A stretch of 64,000 nucleotides of DNA, from positions 587,487-651,486 of the forward strand of contig NZ_AZSU01000002.1 of NCBI RefSeq assembly GCF_000511955.1, read 5' to 3'. Position numbers and translations under genes: made by a program. The DNA is from [Clostridium] ultunense DSM 10521. Lineage in GTDB: Bacteria; Bacillota; Clostridia; Tissierellales; Tepidimicrobiaceae. The notes beneath the pieces are model-generated. The model was not told where the DNA came from and did no database searches. It was given only the letters and a program-made list of their open reading frames with translations. Shown here piece after piece: positions 57,121 to 64,000 of this stretch; position 1 is the first letter of the stretch, and each line of letters starts with the position of its first letter.

Positions 57121-59961
57121 TCAGTTGGTGATTTGATAAGTTATATCTTTACCATTTACGATAAATTCAATTGAATATATATTTTTTGCATCTTCTGGTT
57201 TTTCTATTTTACTACTATTTAATTCTATATACCGGATACCATCTTTTAACTCAGATTTATTAGTATTTCCATTATAGACTACCCAAATGCTTTTACCTTT
57301 TTCAAAGGTTTCAACTAATGTATTATGAAGTAGTTCGGCTTCCAGCTTATCCGTAAAACCTCCAGTTCCAAATATTGGAGTGTTTAAAAATAGAAGGATA
57401 TGGTCTTCTTCAGCATTGGCTAAGCTATTTTTCAACCATAGCCATTGTTGTGAGTTTGTCGATCTAATTCCACCTTTAGCACTACTTGCATCTACCATCA
57501 TTAGGTTTTTATATCTATGGGTTTTGTAAGGATTGCCTACATTTATAATTTTATTGGATTTAATAGTTTTATTAAATTCAGCACTGGTTTTTCCTATAAA
57601 TAAGCTTAAGTTATGGGAATTAGCTTTATTCCTTATTTTGTCTATTGCAGCTTGTTGATTAACTTCTTGAAAATCCTTTGGCAATCTAGTCACTATAAAG
57701 GAAAATCCATTTTCAGTTTTTTCCGATTTAATATTTTTTCCATCCTTAAAGCTACTTGGCGTTGGAACTTCTATCTTATCATAGGATGGTGGGTAGGCTG
57801 CCATTAAACTATCCAGCAAAATTTCCCCAGAATATTTTTTAGCTCCATCAGTTTCTACTATATAGATCCTATCTAAAGTAATAGGATAGACCACATTAGA
57901 AGGAATATTTGCTTCAACATATTGCCAATCAGTAGAGTTTAAGGATTTTGTGAAATCTAAAGTATGGCTATCGCCATTTTTATCCTTAATAGTGCCCCTT
58001 AGCCAAGCTCCATTATTATCCCCTTTTATCCAAAGGGATAGTTTATTAGGTGTTCCATTTAAGGCTAGTCCACTTTTTCCATCTGGTGTAAACATTAAAT
58101 AAGAAGCCCTAGTTTCTTCACCTTGGGTGAAATCATATTTAAGGGACAAACTATTTTTACCTTCTTTGGCAGTTGAACTTAGATTAATTTCACCTTTTAC
58201 GTAATTAGGATAAGTAGTTATATTAAAGTTATTAATATCTTCAAATCCTTCTATCTGTATTGCTTTTCCACTTCCTACAGATACTAGAATGTTATTTATA
58301 CTATCACCTATACGCCCAGTTATGGCGCCAGCGCCAATCTTTTCTTTACTATAGAATATTCCATTCTCCACATAACCTATATCGCCGGAAACTGTCCAAT
58401 CTAGATCTTCTGCATATATTTTAGCTTTAAATCCATTTTTATCTATCCCATATAAGGTACCAATATTTTTCTGCTCATTAGGCTGTAAAGTGAACCTATC
58501 TACTGGGAAAATAAGACTTTTAATTTCATCTAATATTCTAAGATCTATAGTAGAGGATATACCTAGGTAATCGGCCTTTACAGTAACATTACCAGAAGAT
58601 TTAGCTTTGAATCTATTTCCTTCTATTTCCCCTCCAACACCTTCAAAAGTATATTTTACTTGGTTTTGATCTATTTCTACAGGATTATGATATTGGTCGT
58701 ACCCTTTAACGATAAACCTTCTAGAGGTATTGGGAAACATATTTGTTTCATCTGTGTCTATCTTTATATAGGAAAGCTCACCCTTAGGAGCATTGGAAAA
58801 GATCCCTACACCATTAACAACCTTTCGCTGTCCTCCATCAGAAGGCTTGTTAACAACCTTTACAACCTGTTCATCTACAGGCTTTACTGCCATGGTAGTA
58901 GAACCGCCCCCATCGAGATTTATTGCATTATAGGCACCTAAATCTTTAAGGATGGCCGCAAATACTTCCTGACTAACACCTTTATAGGAATTGTCTCTAC
59001 CATCAATAGTTACTATTATTAATTCCTTCTTGTCCTGGGTAATGCCAATTCCTGTCCTTGGATGGTCACCTTTAATATTAATATTAGAATTAATTATTTT
59101 CCCATCTTTAAGAATTATACTACCACCGCCAATGGCAAACTTGATATTTTCCAAATTTGGGGTAGTGCCTACAGATAGTTTTACCTCATCTCCTACATTA
59201 AAATTGGTTAATAAGGGTTCTTTTCTACTTCCTCTAACGGCTATTACATAGCCATTTTCCGGAATGGATACTGCTTCTTTACCAATTCTAATATCTTGGA
59301 CTACATTGTCAACTACTACCAATTCCACCATTTCACCATTAGCTTCATCATTAAATTTGTTACCGAAAGATTTTGGTCCCCAGTGTTTATTTAGCAAGGT
59401 TACCATATTCATGTCGGCAGCTTTATTTATTAAACTAATACGTATAGATTGGCCTGAGTTTAATGAGGTGAGGGTCATACTTCTATCGAAAAAAGTAATA
59501 TCCGGATTATTTTCCACATCTAGATAGAATGTAGGAAGGGCATAGGCTCTTTCTATAGGAGATGATAGTACTTCACCTTTTTCAATAAAGGTTCCCATAG
59601 AATAAGAATAGGGATTGTATTCAAAAAAATCTCCGTTAATACCTGCAACGGCATTCTTCTCCTTTACCAAATTACTTACACTATCCCTATGGGATAACCC
59701 TTTATTACTAAATAGCCCACCTATTTCAGCATACTCATCAGTTAAATCTACCCTTACCACATTGATATGCCACCAACCTTTAGAGGTAAACTTCTTTATA
59801 TTTTCATATAGAATACCAGAACCAAGATAGTCTGAACTCTTGGTTTCATAGATTACATAGGGCATATTAACTGCATTAGCAGTTAAGGATGGGGCTGTTG
59901 AAGTAATAATGGCAGTTGCAATAAGTAATAATATAAATATCTTTCTAATTGATTTCTTCAA
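57121..59961 (-). CDS. Large secreted phosphodiester glycosidase (NAGPA domain) protein
   Basis: 946 residues. TTG 59961 after AAGGAGAGGTG gives a signal peptide of about 30 residues (IFILLLIATAIITSTAPSL). NAGPA domain at about 100-400: AVAGINGDFFEYNPYSYSMG, RTGIGITQDKKELIIVTIDG and AINLDGGGSTTMAV, the signature of phosphodiester glycosidases. Then Ig-like segments, a carbohydrate-binding-like beta domain at about 590-735, and a C-terminal region with DHILLFLNTPIFGTGGFTDK that looks like a calcineurin-like phosphatase remnant without its metal ligands. Likely acts on wall or capsule polymers. Not part of an operon; tRNA-Pro lies upstream. Confidence 0.82.
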   Translation of the reverse strand: MKKSIRKIFILLLIATAIITSTAPSLTANAVNMPYVIYETKSSDYLGSGILYENIKKFTSKGWWHINVVRVDLTDEYAEIGGLFSNKGLSHRDSVSNLVKEKNAVAGINGDFFEYNPYSYSMGTFIEKGEVLSSPIERAYALPTFYLDVENNPDITFFDRSMTLTSLNSGQSIRISLINKAADMNMVTLLNKHWGPKSFGNKFNDEANGEMVELVVVDNVVQDIRIGKEAVSIPENGYVIAVRGSRKEPLLTNFNVGDEVKLSVGTTPNLENIKFAIGGGSIILKDGKIINSNINIKGDHPRTGIGITQDKKELIIVTIDGRDNSYKGVSQEVFAAILKDLGAYNAINLDGGGSTTMAVKPVDEQVVKVVNKPSDGGQRKVVNGVGIFSNAPKGELSYIKIDTDETNMFPNTSRRFIVKGYDQYHNPVEIDQNQVKYTFEGVGGEIEGNRFKAKSSGNVTVKADYLGISSTIDLRILDEIKSLIFPVDRFTLQPNEQKNIGTLYGIDKNGFKAKIYAEDLDWTVSGDIGYVENGIFYSKEKIGAGAITGRIGDSINNILVSVGSGKAIQIEGFEDINNFNITTYPNYVKGEINLSSTAKEGKNSLSLKYDFTQGEETRASYLMFTPDGKSGLALNGTPNKLSLWIKGDNNGAWLRGTIKDKNGDSHTLDFTKSLNSTDWQYVEANIPSNVVYPITLDRIYIVETDGAKKYSGEILLDSLMAAYPPSYDKIEVPTPSSFKDGKNIKSEKTENGFSFIVTRLPKDFQEVNQQAAIDKIRNKANSHNLSLFIGKTSAEFNKTIKSNKIINVGNPYKTHRYKNLMMVDASSAKGGIRSTNSQQWLWLKNSLANAEEDHILLFLNTPIFGTGGFTDKLEAELLHNTLVETFEKGKSIWVVYNGNTNKSELKDGIRYIELNSSKIEKPEDAKNIYSIEFIVNGKDITYQITN

Positions 59962-60163
59962 AAATATCACCTCTCCTTGGTTAAACAAATAAGTAAACAT
60001 ATTTCCCTTCTGATTAATTTAAGAACTTACCTCCTGCCCCAAAAGACCTCCTTTCCACATCATAGTAGCTTATCCTTAGGACTCATAAGACTATTATATA
60101 ATGGAAATATATCAATATGGTTACAATAGTATTACAAAGATCTAACAAGTGGTTTTATATAAA

Positions 60164-60195
60164 AAAAGAAGGATTGGAATTCCAATCCTTCTTTT
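60164..60195 (-). terminator. Terminator of tRNA-Pro
   Basis: A self-complementary stretch centred on GGAATTCC with AAGAAGGATT and AATCCTTCTT arms. On the minus strand it follows the tRNA and runs into seven T residues. Confidence 0.85.
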
Positions 60196-60201
60196 GAATA
60201 A

Positions 60202-60278
60202 TGGTCGGGGTGAGAGGATTCGAACCCCCGGCCCCATGGTCCCAAACCACGTGCGCTACCAAACTGCGCCACACCCCG
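60202..60278 (-). tRNA. tRNA-Pro (anticodon TGG)
   Basis: 77 bases on the minus strand, with CCA encoded. Acceptor CGGGGTG pairs with CACCCCG, discriminator A. D-arm with AGTTTGGTAG, anticodon stem CGTGG with CCATG, loop TTTGGGA (anticodon TGG), T-arm GGTTCGAATCC. All arms are intact. Confidence 0.97.
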
Positions 60279-60402
60279 CTGACCACTATTATAGTATAAG
60301 GGATAAGCGTCTTAAATGCAAGATATAGAAACCGACCAAAAACAACCCTTATTCACTATTAAGATTAAATAGATAAGAATATCTTTATTATTCTCATGAA
60401 AT

Positions 60403-61878
60403 TTAACTATTTTCCATTAAATCCTTCAGTTTAGCCATTAAAATCTCTAATTCTTTGAAATTATGAATAATTTCATCTACTTTTCCATCTTCTTCAGTTA
60501 TACTAGCAGCTACTTCTTCTACAGCTGCAGAATTTTCTTCCGTTACACCGGTTATAGACATTATTTCATTTAAGATGGATTCAGAATTTTTCAGTATATT
60601 TGATATTTTTTGTTCCACATCATCAGCTTGAATTAATACATTACTTGTATTTTGGTTTATTTCCTTAAACAAATTGTAAACATTATCGGTAGCAATTCTA
60701 CTAGAATTAAATAATTCTTGGTCTTTATGAACTTTATTGGTTACCTCTATTGTTTTGAATTGAACTTCTCCTAATATATGAGATATTTCCTCCGTGAATT
60801 TACTAGAATTTTCGGCAAGGTTTCTGATCTCTTCAGCTACTACGGCAAAGCCTCTGCCATGTTCACCTGCTCTTGCAGCTTCTATGGCTGCATTTAAGGC
60901 TAGCAAATTAGTTTGTTCTGCAATTTCATCAATGGATTTAAGTATGGAATTAATTTGTTCTGACTGCTGGTTTAACTCCTCTAGGATAATAGCAGTTTCA
61001 TCCATATTTGCACTTACTTGTTTAATTTCTTCCGTTAAGACGGCAACCTGTTTACTTCCCTTTTCTGTAATATTAAAGGTGTTTTGGGATAGTTGGGCCA
61101 TTTTTGCGGCTGCTTTAGTAACTAGTTGGATCTCATCATTGCTTTCTATCATGGATTGATTTATATCGGTAATACTATGGGATTGGGCTTCTATACTATT
61201 GGCTATTTCAAGAGAAGTGTTTGTAATTTCTCCGGAAATATTTTTAATGGTTTCTAAATTGTCCATCAAATTCATGCTAAACTCGTTTATGGTTGCTAAA
61301 GTTTCTCCTAATTGGGACAATAGGATATCTATCCTTTCCTTATCCTTAGCCAGTTCTGTATTTTTTTCTTCCAATTCAGCAGTCATTTTCTTACCAATCC
61401 TACTTTGAAATGCCAATACTGATGTTATTAATACTAAGTATAGATTTAAAGAAATAAGTTTTTGACTATCTAATCCTGGGAACATAATATCCTGATACTG
61501 GAAATAAAAATAATTGGTTAATATAAAATTAATGGCTCCCATTATAAGTATAGGCTTAAAATCTTGAAACATAGATACGACAGCAATAGAATAATATAAT
61601 AAAATATAGTTGGCTGTATGGGGATGAGACTTAATTAATAGAAAGCTTAATGAAGCCATACCTAAGACAACAATATATTTAACAAGATTTTCTAATTTCC
61701 TTTTATAGGTCAGTGCCCAGCATGGAATAAGGGCTATTAGACCGACAATTGCTAAAGTTAGAATCGTTTTTATTGGTACCTTATTTATTAAATCAACGAC
61801 TAACCCTAAAACCAGGGAAAATAGCATTAATCTAGTTACAATTTTATTCTTTTCAAATACAAAATCTTTTTGTGTCAT
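60403..61878 (-). CDS. Methyl-accepting chemotaxis protein with multi-helix membrane N-terminus
   Basis: 491 residues. Residues 15-165 hold about six membrane segments with no extracellular domain and no HAMP, so the signal may come from within or near the membrane. The signalling tip [20 protein letters not shown], then [19 protein letters not shown], lies near residue 330. The architecture is one of the transmembrane chemoreceptors without periplasmic sensor. RBS AGGAGGG at eight bases. A relic of another gene lies immediately upstream. Confidence 0.92.
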   Translation of the reverse strand: MTQKDFVFEKNKIVTRLMLFSLVLGLVVDLINKVPIKTILTLAIVGLIALIPCWALTYKRKLENLVKYIVVLGMASLSFLLIKSHPHTANYILLYYSIAVVSMFQDFKPILIMGAINFILTNYFYFQYQDIMFPGLDSQKLISLNLYLVLITSVLAFQSRIGKKMTAELEEKNTELAKDKERIDILLSQLGETLATINEFSMNLMDNLETIKNISGEITNTSLEIANSIEAQSHSITDINQSMIESNDEIQLVTKAAAKMAQLSQNTFNITEKGSKQVAVLTEEIKQVSANMDETAIILEELNQQSEQINSILKSIDEIAEQTNLLALNAAIEAARAGEHGRGFAVVAEEIRNLAENSSKFTEEISHILGEVQFKTIEVTNKVHKDQELFNSSRIATDNVYNLFKEINQNTSNVLIQADDVEQKISNILKNSESILNEIMSITGVTEENSAAVEEVAASITEEDGKVDEIIHNFKELEILMAKLKDLMENS

Positions 61879-61893
61879 AGAAAACCCTCCTGT

Positions 61894-61986
61894 TTATTGG
61901 AATAATTTCGAGATAAACCTTCCAATTTCATTGGCTGAGGTAATGGCTTCCCAAGCTCTTTGTGGTTGCCTAGTATCCCCTATACA
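61894..61986 (-). pseudogene. C-terminal relic of a FAD/NAD(P)-type oxidoreductase
   Basis: Frame on the minus strand, open for 30 codons with no start, reads CIGDTRQPQRAWEAITSANE then IGRFISKLFQ and TAA. I-G-D-x-x-x-P-x-x-A-x-x-A-I-x-x-A-x-x-x-G matches the end of the FAD-binding domain in flavin oxidoreductases such as 2-enoate reductases. The rest of the gene is missing. It occupies the leader of the chemoreceptor gene, and TATAAT at 61986-61991 overlaps its truncated end. Confidence 0.45.
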
Positions 61987-61991
61987 TTATA

Positions 61992-62222
61992 GCATATAAA
62001 AGTTAAAATTTTGACAAAAAAATGCAATTATTGTAAGGGGTCATAGTAGGGGAAAAGGTAAGTCTATTGAACACTGCAAAATACAAGAATTCAAAAACCA
62101 TCCAATTTCATAAAAAGGGAAATAGGACTATATTCATACAAATATTTATTAAAAATAAAAAAGAATAAAGGATTTTGCTTATCTTTATAGAATACAATAT
62201 AAATTGGATATAATATTAATTT
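61992..62222. other. AT-rich stretch with no gene found
   Basis: About 230 bases between the divergent chemoreceptor and COG2426 genes, apart from their promoters. No hairpin longer than a few pairs and no reading frame with a ribosome binding site was seen. Confidence 0.6.
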
Positions 62223-62238
62223 AAAAGGAGTCATGCTT

Positions 62239-62706
62239 ATGTTTGAACTAATAGAAGAATTAAAAAGGGAAATACTGGTTGTACTAATGGCTGCTATGCC
62301 TATATCTGAACTTAGAGGAGCTATTCCTCTAGGTATATCTTTGGGATTAAGCCCAATTCATAGCACCATAATCAGCATTATAGGTAATATGGCAATAGTT
62401 CCCATTTTATTAAAGGTATTAAATCCAGTTATGAACTATTTAGAAAAAACTTTTCTCTTTTCTAAATTTATTGGCTGGATTAAAAGAAGAACTTTGAAAA
62501 GAACTAGGGCTGCTATAAAAAAATATAGCTTATTAGGCCTATTCATTTTGGTAGCCATTCCAGTGCCTACTACAGGGGCTTGGACTGGATGTATAGCTGC
62601 AACTTTACTCAAACTAGATTATAAAAATGCATTAATGGTAATACTATCTGGAGTATTTACCGCTGGAATAATAGTTTCTACCATAAGTTATCAAGTTTTT
62701 GGATAA
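62239..62706 (+). CDS. COG2426 (small multidrug export-like) membrane protein
   Basis: 155 residues with four to five membrane segments. The opening LMAAMPISELRGAIPLGISL is the conserved motif, and LLGLFILVAIPVPTTGAWTG the second one, a DedA-like P-x-P-x-T-G-x-W-T-G turn. Transport is only predicted for this family; the multidrug name comes from annotation, not from experiment that I know of. ATG 62239 lies eight bases after AAAAGGAG; ATG 62233 is too near. Confidence 0.82.
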   Translation: MFELIEELKREILVVLMAAMPISELRGAIPLGISLGLSPIHSTIISIIGNMAIVPILLKVLNPVMNYLEKTFLFSKFIGWIKRRTLKRTRAAIKKYSLLGLFILVAIPVPTTGAWTGCIAATLLKLDYKNALMVILSGVFTAGIIVSTISYQVFG

Positions 62707-62718
62707 TGGGGATAAAGT

Positions 62719-62747
62719 TTGACTTAACCTTATTATTATGTTAGAAT
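62719..62747 (+). promoter_or_regulatory. Promoter of metK
   Basis: TTGACT at 62719-62724, 17-base spacer, TAGAAT at 62742-62747, 30 bases before the SAM riboswitch. Confidence 0.75.
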
Positions 62748-62776
62748 ATGTTCATAAATTAATAGAAATCTTGATG

Positions 62777-62877
62777 CCTTATCAAGAGAGGTGGAGGGAA
62801 TGGGCCCTATGAAACCCGGCAACCTGTATTATACAAAGGTGCTAAATCCCACAGAATTTGGATTCTGAAAGATGAGG
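62777..62877 (+). ncRNA. SAM-I (S-box) riboswitch
   Basis: Core elements in order: CCTTATCAAGAGAGGTGGAG, GGAATGGGCCCTATGAAACC, CGGCAACC, AAGGTGCTAAATCCC and CAGAATTTGGATTCTGAAAG, closed by GATGAGG, which pairs with the opening CCTTATC. High S-adenosylmethionine should favour the terminator that follows. Confidence 0.96.
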
Positions 62878-62890
62878 TTACTATTAAATT

Positions 62891-62917
62891 ACCTTTTCCT
62901 TTTGGAAGAGGTTTTTT
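62891..62917 (+). terminator. Riboswitch-controlled terminator of metK
   Basis: ACCTTTTCC pairs with GGAAGAGGT around TTTT (one G-T wobble), then TTTTT. The end of the aptamer (GATGAGGTTA) and a following TTACC offer the competing antiterminator. Confidence 0.85.
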
Positions 62918-62966
62918 AGTTTGTAACTAAAGAAAATTTTTATACAAACTTAAGGAGGTCTTTTTT

Positions 62967-64000
62967 ATGAAAAAATGGTTATTCACTTCTGAATCCGTAA
63001 CTGAGGGCCATCCAGATAAAGTATGTGATGCTATCTCCGATGCTATATTAGATGAGATATTAGCTAAGGATCCAGAGGCGAGAGTAGCTTGTGAAACCAC
63101 GGTGACAACAGGGTTAGTACTTGTAACGGGAGAAATTACAACCAATTGCTATGTAGATATACAAAAAGTAGTAAGACATACTGTGGAAGAAATAGGATAT
63201 ACTAGGGCTAAATACGGCTTCGATGCAGATACCTGCGCTGTCCTTACATCTATAAATGAACAATCTCCAGATATAGCCCTTGGAGTAGATAAAGCATTAG
63301 AACATAAGACAAATGGAGAAGATGAACTAGATCAGATAGGTGCAGGAGACCAGGGCATGATGTTTGGATATGCCTGTAATGAAACGGAAGAATTGATGCC
63401 TTTACCAATTTCTCTAGCCCATGAATTGGCAAGGCGATTGGCAGATGTGAGGAAAAATGGCACCTTGGAATATTTAAGACCTGATGGGAAAACTCAAGTC
63501 ACTGTAGAATACCATGATGGTAAGCCTATTAGATTAGAAAGCATTGTAGTATCGACCCAACATAGTCCCAATGTAGATTTAGATATTATAAAAAAAGATA
63601 TTATGGAACATGTAATCATGAAAATAGTTCCCCACAATATGCTAGATAGTGGTACTAAATACTATGTAAATCCAACGGGAAGATTTGTTGTAGGTGGACC
63701 TATGGGAGATGCGGGCCTTACAGGTAGAAAGATAATTGTAGATACCTATGGCGGATATGGCAGACATGGAGGAGGAGCCTTTTCAGGAAAAGACCCTACT
63801 AAAGTAGACCGTTCAGCCAGCTATGCAGCCAGATATGTAGCTAAAAATATTGTAGCTGCTGGATTGGCAGATAAATGTGAAATAGGTTTAGCCTATGCCA
63901 TAGGAGTAGCCAGGCCTTTATCCATATATGTAGAAACCTTTGGTACTGGGAAAATTTCCGATAAAGAAATAGAAAAATTAGTAGAAAAATATTTTGATTT
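62967..64000 (+). CDS. metK: S-adenosylmethionine synthetase, 3' end beyond the window
   Basis: Makes S-adenosylmethionine from methionine and ATP. 344 codons lie in the window without a stop. [20 protein letters not shown] at the start, [15 protein letters not shown] (ATP loop), [20 protein letters not shown] and [20 protein letters not shown] are present, so all active-site motifs are complete. About 50 residues should follow. AAGGAGGT lies seven bases before ATG 62967. Expression is set by the SAM-I riboswitch, a simple product feedback. Confidence 0.98.
   Translation, partial: MKKWLFTSESVTEGHPDKVCDAISDAILDEILAKDPEARVACETTVTTGLVLVTGEITTNCYVDIQKVVRHTVEEIGYTRAKYGFDADTCAVLTSINEQSPDIALGVDKALEHKTNGEDELDQIGAGDQGMMFGYACNETEELMPLPISLAHELARRLADVRKNGTLEYLRPDGKTQVTVEYHDGKPIRLESIVVSTQHSPNVDLDIIKKDIMEHVIMKIVPHNMLDSGTKYYVNPTGRFVVGGPMGDAGLTGRKIIVDTYGGYGRHGGGAFSGKDPTKVDRSASYAARYVAKNIVAAGLADKCEIGLAYAIGVARPLSIYVETFGTGKISDKEIEKLVEKYFD

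Noticed and set aside
59962-60160. Leader of the secreted glycosidase, with several GGAGG words and short frames
   Set aside because: No aptamer core, conserved hairpin or believable small protein could be identified.
61885-61991. Possible riboswitch or pseudoknot leader of the minus-strand chemoreceptor (TTGGAA/TTCCAA and GTTTAT/ATAAAC can pair)
   Set aside because: The same bases encode a convincing oxidoreductase C-terminus ending in TAA, and no known aptamer core (c-di-GMP, SAM, others) matches.

Overview
The window is AT-rich, about one third G+C, with TTG and GTG starts and strong GGAGG-type ribosome binding sites. Sporulation genes (spoIID, spoIIQ, spoIIID), flagellar rod genes, a Na+-type ATP synthase c subunit and oxygen-sensitive chemistry all point to an anaerobic, motile, spore-forming member of the Clostridia. 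The style resembles the amino-acid-fermenting Tissierellales; that placement is an inference and no 16S gene is present.

Layout. 1-3 kb: partial tyrosine recombinase, receiver-like protein and chemoreceptor. 3.2-13.1 kb: tandem glpX genes, rho, rpmE, a DUF1385 protein, prmC and prfA, interrupted by an IS exactly at the rho stop codon and by a split chromate-type transporter. 13.1-15.5 kb: gamma-glutamyltransferase and a ZIP transporter. 15.6-19.6 kb: a type II restriction-modification pair next to a dipeptidase gene broken by a decayed IS200/IS605 element. 19.7-21.7 kb: an ATP-driven iron-sulfur reductase pair resembling double-cubane cluster protein and its activator. 21.9-24.5 kb: tsaC, ywlE, rpiB, upp. 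24.7-33.4 kb: IclR-controlled catabolic operon (YfcC carrier, two M20 hydrolases, a CoA-transferase, an ornithine-racemase-like enzyme, a D-aminoacylase). 33.6-35.8 kb: tagO and mnaA. 35.8-40.6 kb: sigma-54 activator facing a textbook sigma-54 promoter for thiolase and a two-subunit CoA-transferase. 40.7-47.8 kb: complete F1Fo ATP synthase operon. 47.9-56.9 kb: ywmB, murA, spoIID, spoIIQ, spoIIID, mbl, two flagellar rod genes, a FlgJ-type rod protein and a lytic transglycosylase. 57-64 kb: secreted phosphodiester glycosidase, tRNA-Pro, second chemoreceptor, COG2426 membrane protein, and metK behind a SAM-I riboswitch.

The housekeeping backbone keeps the order known from Bacillus subtilis (glpX-rho-rpmE, prfA/prmC, ywlC-ywlE-rpiB-upp, atp operon, ywmB-murA-spoIID-spoIIQ, spoIIID-mbl-flhO-flhP). 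Against it the insertions stand out: the IS, chromate genes, restriction-modification pair, iron-sulfur reductase pair, IclR operon and sigma-54 operon.

The most interesting non-coding signals are two copies of a two-hairpin repeat with partly compensating changes, a family of intergenic repeats (GACAATT-type units plus GGGCGAC-type hairpins) that supply the last codons of two genes, a 16-bp hairpin that hides the ribosome binding site of a 25-residue membrane peptide, and a dyad at the restriction-modification promoter upstream of a methyltransferase with an HTH-like N-terminus.
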